Positions 1 to 8,158 of a stretch of DNA of 64,000 nucleotides are shown here, one piece after another (within the stretch, counting starts at the first letter, position 1; the number at the start of each line of letters is the position of its first letter). This DNA comes from Psychroserpens damuponensis (GTDB lineage: Bacteria > Bacteroidota > Bacteroidia > Flavobacteriales > Flavobacteriaceae). Both the position numbers and the translations under genes were made by a program. The stretch covers positions 186,001 through 250,000 of the forward strand of contig NZ_JXJO01000017.1 of assembly GCF_000826655.1 (NCBI RefSeq). The letters are read 5' to 3'. The notes under the pieces were generated by a model. The model was not told the DNA's origin and did not search any database. It worked only from the letters and a program-made list of their open reading frames with translations.

Positions 1-167
1 TCATAGAAAGCTTTTCTTTTTTCTTCAGGTCCAGTAAGAATCCAATTAGAAATAAATACTCTCGTTTCGTAAGATATATCTGCGTCATCCTTTAGTATCT
101 CAATAAGGTTTTGAGCTATTTCGTCTTTTTGATTTTTGGATAGTCTGTATTGAAAATTGCTACTCAT
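1..167 (-). CDS. Unrecognised protein, 5' part only (runs off the window)
   Basis: An open frame of 55 codons starts with ATG at 167 and continues past the left window edge. The visible residues begin MSSNFQYRLSKNQ and are charged and helical, ending near EEKRKAF. No signal peptide or membrane segment is visible. Its start overlaps the end of the UPF0489 gene by 8 bp (the stop of one lies inside the other), so it is translationally coupled to that gene and is probably the last or later gene of the toxin-antitoxin operon. I do not recognise the family. The coupling is seen directly; membership of the operon is inferred. Confidence 0.6.
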   Translation of the reverse strand, partial: MSSNFQYRLSKNQKDEIAQNLIEILKDDADISYETRVFISNWILTGPEEKRKAFY

Positions 168-969
168 ATTCGGACTTCCATTTCCAGTTACACTTAGGTG
201 CAAATAATTCAGGTTTATAATAGATGTCGCTTATTAGGTTTAGAAACTTATTACTTTTTAAAAGCCCACCACAATGTTCGGGTTCTGTAGCAATAGTGAT
301 TCCTTTTAACCTTTCAAAAATCCATTTTATTAAAGGGTTGTCTATATCTAGCATTTTCCGAATTTCATCATCTGATAGATAGGTAAATTCAAAAGAACCA
401 TCGCTTAACCCATTTTTTACCGAAAAAAAGTCTAAGTCTATATCGAAAAAAACAGAGGTTTCTGAAGATTTTAAAAGTGCATTTTGCAAACCTTCATAAG
501 TATTAAATTTTTTGATGATGTGCTTATTTCCGTATTTATCAGTTAGTTCTTCATCTTCCCAAGTATCTCGACCCATTTCTTGTCTGCAATGCACATAAAT
601 ATTCCCTATTAAATTTAAATAAGCTGCACTTAGAATATGCCCATCGTTATTGCCAGCTAGTTTTGCCCAGGAAAATATAGAAACATCTCCATTGCTTGTT
701 AAGTCTAAATTGTCAAGCCATTCCATTTCCGTCACACACGGATAGCATAAATCTTGGTGCCAATCTAAAGAAACTAGACACGGTGGATTTGAACCTTCAT
801 TTTTGCGCATCCATTTATTCCAATAAAAGAATGCGTAACGATGCTCCTGAAACAATGCAAGTTCAATAGCTTCGGTTGCATTTACTGGGTGCGATAGTAT
901 TTGTCGCAAAACACCTGGTGGCTCTATGTGATATGGATTTCTAAATTCTATCATCTTGGATTTAGCCAT
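160..969 (-). CDS. UPF0489-family protein (arginase/deacetylase-fold-like)
   Basis: A 269-residue soluble protein. It has acidic/histidine clusters of the kind used for binuclear metal sites in the ureohydrolase superfamily: SLDWHQD (D69, H71, D73), FFDIDLDFF (D176, D178, D180) and TEPEHCGG (E229, E231, H232). These match my memory of UPF0489, whose members have no established reaction. It lies 17 bp downstream of the AbiEii-like toxin gene and overlaps the next gene by 8 bp, so it is probably cotranscribed with the toxin-antitoxin pair. A role in the defence module is only suggested by position. An ordinary hydrolase carried as cargo is the alternative. Confidence 0.6.
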   Translation of the reverse strand: MAKSKMIEFRNPYHIEPPGVLRQILSHPVNATEAIELALFQEHRYAFFYWNKWMRKNEGSNPPCLVSLDWHQDLCYPCVTEMEWLDNLDLTSNGDVSIFSWAKLAGNNDGHILSAAYLNLIGNIYVHCRQEMGRDTWEDEELTDKYGNKHIIKKFNTYEGLQNALLKSSETSVFFDIDLDFFSVKNGLSDGSFEFTYLSDDEIRKMLDIDNPLIKWIFERLKGITIATEPEHCGGLLKSNKFLNLISDIYYKPELFAPKCNWKWKSEYE

Positions 970-986
970 TCTTCTTTTTTTAATAG

Positions 987-2090
987 TTATAATAATTCCA
1001 CAGCCTTATACCAATAATAAAATATAGACTTATCGGGTTGTCGTTTTAATCTGTTTAAATATGCCCAATCAGGATTTGTTATTGCCAATTTACTTATGTC
1101 CTGGTCATTAAAATATTCTATTTCAACAACTTCATCTTGTAGAAGAATAGCATTTAAGTAGGCTACTCTGGCCGAAGCTGCCAATGCTTCTTCAATCCTG
1201 AAATTTCCTGTCATTAAAAATGCACTACCAAAGCTACGTATGCCGGAACTTAAATCTGTAAACTTCTTTTTCGCTTCTGTTGTTGTGTTGCGTTCTCGCC
1301 TTGAGATAATGGCACAAGTGTCTATAGAATCCCAAAGCACATCGGTTGCAGTAAGTTCCTTTTTATTAAATTCTTCATCAGAACTTCGGTACGAAAGTTC
1401 TGCTTTTGCGAAAGCAGAAAAACTTTCCTTAACGACTGCTACATCCGTAATATTTTCAAACAGTTTCCCAATATCGAACATCTGCTTGCAAATTTCCATA
1501 GCAAACAATTGGTCTTCTTTGTAGTATGGAATCCCAATAGTCTCTGGTGCAAAAGCGGTTAATTTATCCCCACAAATTGAGTTAATCGATGGTGTTGCAA
1601 CTATTGTTGCTGTGCCATCAACAGAAAGCCACGGTGAGTCAATGGAAGATTCTATAAGTTCTGGATAATGTGGGCTATCAAAGAGGATATCTAGCAGTAT
1701 TGTTCCTGTAACGTTTGGGTTGTACACCGAATCAAACTCAAACGTATAATGTGCTTTTGGCACACCTTCCTTATAGCTTCTACGCTCGTTAAGTATGTGT
1801 GTTTTGAAATGTGAATTCTCGACAACTTTATCTAAAGTTTCTTCTAATTCTTTACGCTTAATGCTAGAAATAATATCAATATCAATTGAAAATCGGTTAC
1901 CTTCTTTCAGCAAAAGCACAAGCGATGTTCCACCTTTAAATACAAAGTCAAGTCCTGCAATTTTAAGATGTTCCAACAGCGATAATGCCTGTACCATTTT
2001 TTCAAGGATGGTTACATTAATCCCTCTATGTTCTCTTTTTGCACGGAAGCTATCCAGCCATTCCCTAGTAAAACTTTTGTTATTAATCAT
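987..2090 (-). CDS. AbiEii/AbiGii-family nucleotidyltransferase toxin
   Basis: A 367-residue protein with the nucleotidyltransferase signature of AbiEii toxins: FKGGTSL at residues 51-57 followed by RFSIDID (R66, S68, D70, D72). A conserved GDKL-type element follows near residue 175. AbiEii enzymes use NTPs to modify tRNA or otherwise arrest growth and act in abortive infection against phages. The start overlaps the end of the AbiEi-like gene upstream by 8 bp, the usual antitoxin-then-toxin order of type IV AbiE systems. Catalytic residues look intact. The family call is firm; activity is inferred. Confidence 0.85.
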   Translation of the reverse strand: MINNKSFTREWLDSFRAKREHRGINVTILEKMVQALSLLEHLKIAGLDFVFKGGTSLVLLLKEGNRFSIDIDIISSIKRKELEETLDKVVENSHFKTHILNERRSYKEGVPKAHYTFEFDSVYNPNVTGTILLDILFDSPHYPELIESSIDSPWLSVDGTATIVATPSINSICGDKLTAFAPETIGIPYYKEDQLFAMEICKQMFDIGKLFENITDVAVVKESFSAFAKAELSYRSSDEEFNKKELTATDVLWDSIDTCAIISRRERNTTTEAKKKFTDLSSGIRSFGSAFLMTGNFRIEEALAASARVAYLNAILLQDEVVEIEYFNDQDISKLAITNPDWAYLNRLKRQPDKSIFYYWYKAVELL

Positions 2091-2850
2091 ATTGAATGTC
2101 TTCTAAGAAATTTGGAATGTGTCTGCTTATAAATTGTTTTATTTCCTGTTCTTTTTTACGTCGTTTAGCGTAGCTAAATAGTTTTGTAAAATTGATATTA
2201 TACCTGTCTATAATATTTTGGTAGATGTTTATCATTTCTGAGCCTTGATAAAAATGATATAGGTTTTCATCTGCGAACAAATCCACCATTATCTTTTCAA
2301 GGGTTGCAATAGGTATAATTGCTTTTTTATTTCTCACTTTTTGAATAGGCGCTCTTGTTACCAGTCGTTTTATAACTACTGGTACGTTGCTTTCTGAAAT
2401 GTAGAATTCTATTTCTTTATCGTCTGGATTTAGGAAAAAATCCATACGCAAGTTATCATTTAGGTAATAATAGAGTGAGTCTGTAAACTCTTTCTCTACT
2501 TCTACCACGATGATTTGATTGTTTACTTGGTGTTGGGAAAATTCGTTTAGCCATTGGGTTTCCCAAATGGCATATTTTATATCCTCAAAACGTTCGTTGG
2601 TTTTACGAACAATTTTAAATATGTTATCAGTCAGTACCGCTTTGTATTTGGGCTTATACGATATAACGTATAGACCTCGTCCAATGGTTTTTATAATATC
2701 CTTCTTCTTTAGGTCGTAAATACGCCAGCTAAAAGTGCTCTCTTTTAGGTCTGACTCAAAATCGAGGTAGAAGTCATACAGCTCTTCCCTATTAAAAGAA
2801 CTGCGGTCTTTGAAGGCTTCAATAAGTCTATTTTCTATAATTTTTGGCAT
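2083..2850 (-). CDS. AbiEi-like antitoxin / transcriptional regulator (DUF6577-like)
   Basis: A 255-residue protein with an N-terminal winged-helix-like stretch (about residues 15-60, including STFSWRIYDLKKKDII) and a longer C-terminal domain ending in basic residues (KRRKKEQEIKQF). This is the layout of AbiEi antitoxins, which bind their own promoter. From memory it resembles the DUF6577 group found next to AbiEii toxins in Bacteroidota. It is the first gene of the operon and overlaps the toxin by 8 bp. A long imperfect inverted repeat 37 bp upstream of the start is a good candidate for its own operator. Confidence 0.7.
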   Translation of the reverse strand: MPKIIENRLIEAFKDRSSFNREELYDFYLDFESDLKESTFSWRIYDLKKKDIIKTIGRGLYVISYKPKYKAVLTDNIFKIVRKTNERFEDIKYAIWETQWLNEFSQHQVNNQIIVVEVEKEFTDSLYYYLNDNLRMDFFLNPDDKEIEFYISESNVPVVIKRLVTRAPIQKVRNKKAIIPIATLEKIMVDLFADENLYHFYQGSEMINIYQNIIDRYNINFTKLFSYAKRRKKEQEIKQFISRHIPNFLEDIQYD

Positions 2851-2886
2851 ATTAATAAATCAAAACTTTGCCAAAAGTACAAAAAA

Positions 2887-2918
2887 GTGGCGAATATTTG
2901 AAATCAAATAATTGCCAC
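2887..2918 (-). promoter_or_regulatory. Inverted repeat upstream of the AbiE-like operon (candidate operator)
   Basis: GTGGC and GCCAC bracket two AT-rich arms (AATATTTG / CAAATAAT), giving arms of about 14 bp with two mismatches around a 4-bp centre. It lies 37 bp upstream of the AbiEi-like start and next to AT-rich promoter-like sequence. AbiEi antitoxins are known to repress their operon through inverted repeats, so autoregulation is the likely role. Binding is inferred. Confidence 0.5.
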
Positions 2919-2983
2919 TATATAGGTTAAGTGGTAAAAATTGGAAAAATCCAGTTTAAGGTACTGGATAAACCTTTTTGATT

Positions 2984-3844
2984 TTAAGCCATTTCATAGA
3001 CTTCATCAAACAGCTTTTTATCTAACCGCTCTTGTTGACCAAAGCTCTTTTTTAGTGTATTATGCAATACTGCATTAAAGGCATTGTAACCTAGCCAAAG
3101 GTTCGGTTCTTCGTTGAGCAACAATGCTTCGTAATTTAGAATCTCAATTACTTCACGAGACTTTTTTGAAGCGTCGCTGTTTTTATCACTACACTCGTAT
3201 CTAAAGAGTTTTGTTTTATCCAAAATGGCTTTCACAAACTCTTGAGTATCGATGATTTTAAAGTCCTTCATCTTATCAAATTTCTTGGTAATGGTGTAGA
3301 ACTCGTTGTCTAAAAACTTATCAAACAGATTATTTAGTCGCGGCATAATAAGATGTGTATTGTTCTTACTGTGTTTGATGGAAAATTCAATTTCCGCCTG
3401 AGAAACGTGTAACCCATTAGAACATACTTTTCTGTAAAATCCAAAGTGGCCAGAAGTTTTTTCACTTCCGTCATACGAGTTTTTAAACCGAAGCATCGGC
3501 AGTATTAAATCCTCTTTATTCTTTACTGAGAATTGACTTTTATCATCAATAATAAAGTCTGTTATAAAAGACCTGTCATTTTTATTGATGGTACGTTTAT
3601 GAAAGTTCAATTGGGCATCTGTTAGCATTTCCTCAGCCTTTTTAAAGAATAATTGATTAGGAATATGGCCATAACTGTTAGATACCACATTAACAATTTT
3701 ACCATTAGAAATGATGACGTTTTCAAGTCCTCGTCGCGATTCCATCTGTGTCAAAGTTTTTAAGGATTTCATTTCTGATGGAACAAAGATTTCATCCTGT
3801 TGCAAATTTTGTAAATACATAGCTTTTGAATTTAGATTAAACAT
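2984..3844 (-). CDS. DUF932 (phage/plasmid-like) protein
   Basis: A 286-residue soluble protein. Residues GFYRKVCSNGLHVSQ and the C-terminal WLGYNAFNAVLHNTLK region are typical of DUF932, a family common on phages, plasmids and integrative elements with no established biochemical role. The start codon overlaps the end of a 53-codon gene by 8 bp, so the two are translationally coupled. It belongs to the element carrying the nearby ParB gene. The family assignment is from recognition of the motif pattern, and function is unknown. Confidence 0.75.
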   Translation of the reverse strand: MFNLNSKAMYLQNLQQDEIFVPSEMKSLKTLTQMESRRGLENVIISNGKIVNVVSNSYGHIPNQLFFKKAEEMLTDAQLNFHKRTINKNDRSFITDFIIDDKSQFSVKNKEDLILPMLRFKNSYDGSEKTSGHFGFYRKVCSNGLHVSQAEIEFSIKHSKNNTHLIMPRLNNLFDKFLDNEFYTITKKFDKMKDFKIIDTQEFVKAILDKTKLFRYECSDKNSDASKKSREVIEILNYEALLLNEEPNLWLGYNAFNAVLHNTLKKSFGQQERLDKKLFDEVYEMA

Positions 3845-3998
3845 TTTGTAATAGCAGAGAATAGTATATCGGATGCTTCTCTCTGTAGTAAGCCAAATGA
3901 CTTTCTGAACCTTCGATGTCGTAATTTTCGCAGCTCGATTGATAATGCTCTTTTGCTTCTTTTAATGGAATTTTCGATTTTCCGGATACTCGTTTCAT
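3837..3998 (-). CDS. Small 53-residue protein coupled to DUF932
   Basis: A short frame beginning MKRVSGKSKIPLKEAKEHY and ending SLLLQNV. The N-terminus is basic and the rest is helical with several Tyr and His residues. The stop lies inside the start of the DUF932 gene (8-bp overlap). The ATG sits 16 bases after the end of the duplicated leader, almost the same spacing as in the ParB gene (17), so the conserved leader independently supports this as a real start. I do not recognise a family. Confidence 0.6.
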   Translation of the reverse strand: MKRVSGKSKIPLKEAKEHYQSSCENYDIEGSESHLAYYREKHPIYYSLLLQNV

Positions 3999-4014
3999 AA
4001 TGTTGAAATTTTAG

Positions 4015-4144
4015 TTAAACAATATTTGAGCAGAACCCAAACGGAAGCTAAAATCTCAGCTCAAAAGGAAACGGAATAAATAAGTAGTGGATGAAGCATT
4101 GGCTTTATGCCGTAGTCTTTTGATGGGTGTATTTTACGAGTTTA
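4015..4144 (-). repeat. Duplicated leader, copy 1 (upstream of the 53-residue gene)
   Basis: About 130 bp that match positions 6064-6193 at most bases. Read leftward it includes GGCATAAAGCC (a small hairpin), two TTCCGTTT elements, and nested complementary segments (TTGAGC and GCTCAA; AGCTNA and TTTAGCT). Both copies end in GTTTAA 16-17 bases before an ATG. Such conservation in non-coding sequence suggests a shared promoter or RNA leader for two element genes. Confidence 0.75.
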
Positions 4145-4258
4145 TCTTTGCGCTACTATTGATTGATACTTTTTAACTATATCCTACCGCTGACAGTATT
4201 AGAATAAAAAAGAAGAAGAGCCAGCACGAATGCCAACCCTTCTTCAAAACAACAAAAG

Positions 4259-6046
4259 CTACTCGTTGAGTTCTGTTACTTTCTTTTCTAGAGCTGTAAT
4301 TCGCTCTTTCAAACGTTCTTCACGCTTATTTCTTTTTTCTGCATATACTTCCTCAATGCCTACAATTTTAGATTTGTAATGGCCTTGCATCGCATTATAG
4401 AATGAAATGTTCGTTAGATTATTCACATGGTTACTTTCACCAAGGTGAACTTGCTTAGTAAGCATATAGCGTATCAACTTATGAAAATTTTCCTTTTTGA
4501 AATTATTTTTGAAATTCTGAACAATCTCAATCCTCGTCATCTTGGATGTATCACCCAAAAATTCTGAAAAGTACTTCTGCTGACTCATATAATCCACATT
4601 GTTCTCAAAAAGCGATAATGAGAAAGCGACCATTTCATCTACCGAAAGTGCTTTCTTGGTGTCAATGTATTTGGTCTCTCGTATCATTGAAACAACTTCC
4701 TCAAACTGCTTGTTGTTTTCTATTTGCTTCTTACGAATTTCTCTCTCATTAACCTTTACAATTTGTTCTTCAGGTGTACAATCAGCCATTTTTCTATTAG
4801 TCAATGGTGCTGAATGTGTTACCGAACTATTCTTAGATTTTTCAATAACCTTAACAAACACTTCTTTGTGTATATATGATTTTGGATGGAACGCGATACC
4901 TTTTACAAATCCATTTTCTTCAGCTGAATTATACTTTTCAAATTCTTCTTTGTAAGTATCGACAGCTTCATTTAACTCTACTTTTTGTTCCTCTTCGGTG
5001 TAATCGTAATTACGATACTCTTCCTTAATTAATTCTAAATTTGGTTCAATAGGCTTTTCAATGATTTCAACATCATCTAGAAGATATACTTTCAATCCAT
5101 TTTTTTCCAGTTGAGAAATGATTAACTGATTACTGTCTTCATCTGCCCAATACTTTCGTATTTCAGGAATCAATAAAATGTTATTCTTCTTTGATTCCTT
5201 TATCAGGTTTAAAAACGATTTGTTTTTCTTAGTTTCAAAACAAGCAGATTTGGTACAAACCATTTTACCTTCCCCAAACAAATTGCCTTGATTTGCAGCA
5301 TTTAACGGACACTCTACACACGACCCAACCTTTGGAATTAACTTCTTATCGGCAACATCAAAAGATACTTTTTCTAAATCATAGGTCTGATTATCAATCA
5401 TTCTATTTATCTGATGTGCATTAAAATCTTCGCCCATCGTTTCTAACATCATTTGCTGTTCTTCTGGTGTAAAAAGTGCGACACCTACACCCAATGAAAT
5501 GGTCATTTCGCCATTACGAACAAAGTGCTTAAAACCCTCAATCAATCCTGCCAACTTTAGACGTTGTCTTATGAAATTATCTGTTCTGCCTAATCGTTTA
5601 GCGATTTCAGTTGGCGCATACTTTTCACTTAAGTAAGCAATAGCCTCAGCTTCTTCTGTTGGCTCTACATCTTGTCTTTGTAGATTTTCTATGATTTGCA
5701 CTTCAAAAACCTCGTTATTCTTGTATGTTCTTTCTATACAAGGTATCGTTTTCTTCCCAGCTAATTTGCTTGCACGATAACGACGTTCGCCCATTACTAT
5801 GATGTATTCTTTTCCAGATTTCCTTACCGTAATCGGTTGTAACACACCGTGTTTTTTGATACTTTCTGAAAGCTGTTGTAGAAGCGTTTCATTAAAAGTT
5901 TTCCTTGGTTGCATTGGGTCGGGAATAACCTTCTCAATGGACAGATTCTGAATTTGAAGTACTGGTGTTTTCTTACCATTTACTTCTGTTTTGGCAGCTA
6001 CTCTTGTTCGACTGCGTTTTCTTGTGGTACTTGCTTTTGTTGTCAT
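4259..6046 (-). CDS. ParB/Spo0J-family protein of the integrated element
   Basis: A roughly 595-residue protein with a ParB N-terminal nuclease/CTPase-like domain (DPMQPRKTFNE, GVLQPITVR, VMGERRYRASKLAG, ENLQRQDVEPTEEAEAI) and then a helix-turn-helix region (TEIAKRLGRTDNFIRQRLKLA). A Cys-rich patch follows (CVECP...CTKSACFETK) that could bind zinc. The long C-terminal half ends in a coiled coil. I choose the ATG at 6046: the frame extends to a TTG at 6055, but the duplicated leader places the ATG at the expected distance. ParB-like proteins of this type are common on conjugative elements; partition or regulation is inferred. Confidence 0.85.
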   Translation of the reverse strand: MTTKASTTRKRSRTRVAAKTEVNGKKTPVLQIQNLSIEKVIPDPMQPRKTFNETLLQQLSESIKKHGVLQPITVRKSGKEYIIVMGERRYRASKLAGKKTIPCIERTYKNNEVFEVQIIENLQRQDVEPTEEAEAIAYLSEKYAPTEIAKRLGRTDNFIRQRLKLAGLIEGFKHFVRNGEMTISLGVGVALFTPEEQQMMLETMGEDFNAHQINRMIDNQTYDLEKVSFDVADKKLIPKVGSCVECPLNAANQGNLFGEGKMVCTKSACFETKKNKSFLNLIKESKKNNILLIPEIRKYWADEDSNQLIISQLEKNGLKVYLLDDVEIIEKPIEPNLELIKEEYRNYDYTEEEQKVELNEAVDTYKEEFEKYNSAEENGFVKGIAFHPKSYIHKEVFVKVIEKSKNSSVTHSAPLTNRKMADCTPEEQIVKVNEREIRKKQIENNKQFEEVVSMIRETKYIDTKKALSVDEMVAFSLSLFENNVDYMSQQKYFSEFLGDTSKMTRIEIVQNFKNNFKKENFHKLIRYMLTKQVHLGESNHVNNLTNISFYNAMQGHYKSKIVGIEEVYAEKRNKREERLKERITALEKKVTELNE

Positions 6047-6063
6047 AATACTCAAATTTTTGA

Positions 6064-6193
6064 TTAAACAATATTTGAGCAGAAATCAAACGGAAGCTAA
6101 AATCTTAGCTCAAAAGGAAACGGAATAAATGGGCAAAGGAAAAAGCGTTGGCTTTATGCCGTAGTCTTTTGATGGAAGCATTTTACGAGTTTA
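6064..6193 (-). repeat. Duplicated leader, copy 2 (upstream of the ParB gene)
   Basis: The partner of the repeat at 4015-4144. It keeps the GGCATAAAGCC hairpin, both TTCCGTTT elements, the TTGAGC/GCTCAA pair and the terminal GTTTAA. The two copies diverge mostly in an internal stretch between the hairpin and the TTCCGTTT elements. Each leads into one gene of the element, so a common regulator or a common RNA structure is likely. Confidence 0.75.
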
Positions 6194-6347
6194 AATTGCG
6201 GTTATATTGTATGATAATAAACTCCCCTTACTAAGAATTAAGGTCGTGATTTAGCGAAATCTATTAATTTGTCAATGAATTCATAGATATTAAATTGAAA
6301 GAATAGCATTTGATATTAATGCAAATGTTGTCTTAAAAATACTGAAA

Positions 6348-6369
6348 TGTTGTACCTATGTTGTACCTA
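6348..6369. repeat. Two tandem 11-bp repeats (TGTTGTACCTA) beside tRNA-Leu
   Basis: The 11-mer TGTTGTACCTA occurs twice with no gap, about 60 bp from the 3' end of tRNA-Leu and inside the presumed end of the integrated element. Short tandem repeats at one helical turn are typical of integrase arm sites, but no integrase gene is visible here, so that role is a guess. Confidence 0.4.
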
Positions 6370-6376
6370 TACAAAA

Positions 6377-6400
6377 AAACCTCTCATTTCTGAGAGGTTT
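6377..6400 (-). terminator. Terminator after tRNA-Leu
   Basis: Perfect 10-bp arms AAACCTCTCA / TGAGAGGTTT around TTTC, followed leftward by a run of seven T. It lies 28 bp beyond the tRNA-Leu 3' end. Confidence 0.85.
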
Positions 6401-6428
6401 TATGACTACAAATTTGTAGTTGAAAAAG

Positions 6429-6510
6429 TGCGGGCGGGGAGACTCGAACTCCCACACCTCGCGGCACCAGATCCTAAGTCTGGCGTGTCTACCAATTCCA
6501 CCACGCCCGC
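6429..6510 (-). tRNA. tRNA-Leu (anticodon TAG)
   Basis: An 82-nt class II tRNA. The acceptor stem GCGGGCG/CGCCCGC has discriminator A. The anticodon stem CCAGA/TCTGG encloses the loop CTTAGGA, giving anticodon TAG. The variable arm is short and the T loop is GTTCGAGTC. The 3' CCA is not encoded. Its 3' end faces the ParB/DUF932 element, which fits use of this tRNA as an integration target. Confidence 0.97.
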
Positions 6511-6544
6511 TTTTTCAATATTTTAAGAACTTTTATTTGGTTAA

Positions 6545-6584
6545 ATCCTAAGTCTAGCGTGTCTACCAATTCCACCACGCCTGC
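6545..6584 (-). pseudogene. 40-bp copy of the 5' half of tRNA-Leu
   Basis: Matches the first 40 nt of the intact tRNA-Leu (acceptor 5' strand through anticodon) at 38 of 40 positions and then stops abruptly. It lies 34 bp upstream of the intact gene in the same orientation. It lacks the 3' half, so it cannot be a tRNA. It may be a leftover attachment-site fragment or the relic of a tandem tRNA duplication. Confidence 0.85.
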
Positions 6585-6670
6585 AATTATCCCGAAACGG
6601 GATGCAAATATAAAAAATACTTTCTATATTCAATTAACTTTATTTAAGAAAAATATACTCTTTGATTTTG

Positions 6671-6678
6671 TATTTTTG
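6671..6678 (+). promoter_or_regulatory. TAnnTTTG -7 element before the M20 dipeptidase
   Basis: TATTTTTG matches the Bacteroidota -7 consensus and lies 25 bp before the ATG at 6703. No convincing TTTG element is found at the -33 position, so the call is tentative. Confidence 0.4.
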
Positions 6679-6702
6679 AAATAAACCAAAAACACATAAA
6701 TT

Positions 6703-8091
6703 ATGCAACAAATTCAATCCTATATTGAAGCACATAAAGATAGATTTCTATCAGAACTTATTGATCTTCTTAAAATCCCATCAGTGAGTGCTGATCCAGC
6801 ATTTAAAGACAACGTATTCAAAACGTCTGAAGTGATTAAAGATAGCCTTTTAGAAGCTGGTTGCGACCATGTAGAAATTTGTGAAACAGAAGGTTTCCCT
6901 ATTGTTTATGGCGAAAAAATAATTGATAAAAATTTACCTACCATTCTCGTGTATGGTCATTATGATGTACAACCCGCAGATCCTATTGAGTTATGGGACT
7001 CTCCTCCTTATGAACCTGTAATTAAAACAACCAAAACACATCCTGAAGGTGCTATTTTTGCTCGTGGTGCTTGTGATGATAAAGGTCAAATGTACATGCA
7101 TGTTAAAGCCATGGAATTTATGACCAAAACCAATCAATTACCTTGTAATGTTAAGTTTATGATTGAAGGCGAAGAGGAAGTTGGGAGTGTTAATCTTTCA
7201 AAATTTGTTAAAGCCAATCAAGAAAAGCTAAAGAATGATGTTATTTTAATTTCAGATACTGGAATGATTGCGCCAGATGTACCTTCTATAACAACAGGAC
7301 TTCGTGGTTTGAGCTATGTAGAAGTTGAAGTAACTGGACCTAATCGTGATCTACATTCTGGTTTGTACGGTGGAGCTGTAGCTAACCCAATTAATGTACT
7401 CACAAAAATGATTGCATCATTACATGATGAGAACAATCATATTACAATTCCTGGATTTTACGATAGGGTTGAAAACCTATCTGATGCCGAACGTGCAGAA
7501 ATGGCTAAAGCACCATTTTCATTAGAAGCGTATAAACAATCTATAGATATAGATGCCGTTTATGGTGAAAAAGGATATTCTACTAACGAACGAAATTCTA
7601 TCAGACCAACTTTAGACGTTAACGGAATTTGGGGTGGCTATATTGGTGAAGGCGCAAAAACGGTCATTCCAAGTCAAGCATTTGCTAAAATATCAATGCG
7701 TTTAGTGCCAAATCAAGATTGGGAAGAAATAACTGAGTTATTTAAGGTTCATTTTGAAAACATTGCTCCTGCTGGTGTAAAAGTAAAAGTTAATCCGCAT
7801 CATGGCGGACAAGGATATGTTACTCCAATAGACAGTATTGGCTACCAAGCAGCAAGTAAAGCCTATACAGATACGTTTGGCAAAACACCAATACCGCAAC
7901 GAAGTGGAGGAAGTATTCCTATTGTTTCTCTATTTGAGCAAGAATTAAAAAGCAAAACAATACTCATGGGATTTGGCTTAGATAGTGATGCCATACACTC
8001 ACCTAATGAACATTTTGGAGTTTGGAATTATTTTAAAGGCATTGAAACTATTCCTTTATTTTACAAATATTTTACCGAGTTAAGTAAATAA
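6703..8091 (+). CDS. M20-family dipeptidase
   Basis: A 462-residue cytoplasmic metallopeptidase. Metal-binding positions are visible in order: YGHYDVQP (H86, D88), ARGACDDKGQ (D125 or D126), EGEEEVGS (catalytic E157 and metal E158), SDTG (D185) and DAIHSPNE (H432). The dimerisation 'lid' domain sits between roughly 195 and 345. Members cleave dipeptides using two zinc or manganese ions. No signal peptide is present. It is monocistronic, with a strong bidirectional terminator between it and the convergent M28 peptidase gene. Confidence 0.93.
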   Translation: MQQIQSYIEAHKDRFLSELIDLLKIPSVSADPAFKDNVFKTSEVIKDSLLEAGCDHVEICETEGFPIVYGEKIIDKNLPTILVYGHYDVQPADPIELWDSPPYEPVIKTTKTHPEGAIFARGACDDKGQMYMHVKAMEFMTKTNQLPCNVKFMIEGEEEVGSVNLSKFVKANQEKLKNDVILISDTGMIAPDVPSITTGLRGLSYVEVEVTGPNRDLHSGLYGGAVANPINVLTKMIASLHDENNHITIPGFYDRVENLSDAERAEMAKAPFSLEAYKQSIDIDAVYGEKGYSTNERNSIRPTLDVNGIWGGYIGEGAKTVIPSQAFAKISMRLVPNQDWEEITELFKVHFENIAPAGVKVKVNPHHGGQGYVTPIDSIGYQAASKAYTDTFGKTPIPQRSGGSIPIVSLFEQELKSKTILMGFGLDSDAIHSPNEHFGVWNYFKGIETIPLFYKYFTELSK

Positions 8092-8103
8092 TTACATCAT
8101 AAA

Positions 8104-8138
8104 AAAGCCACCAACTTATATATTAAATTGGTGGCTTT
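8104..8138. terminator. Bidirectional terminator between convergent peptidase genes
   Basis: Perfect 11-bp arms AAAGCCACCAA / TTGGTGGCTTT flanked by A-rich and T-rich tracts, placed between the ends of the M20 and M28 genes. Confidence 0.85.
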
Positions 8139-8158
8139 CTTCTTTTACTTCGGAAATG

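Noticed and set aside
4259-6046. Chromosomal parB next to the replication origin
   Set aside because: No parA, gid or rnpA-type neighbours; the gene has an unusual long Cys-containing C-terminal half and sits with DUF932 on an apparent mobile element.
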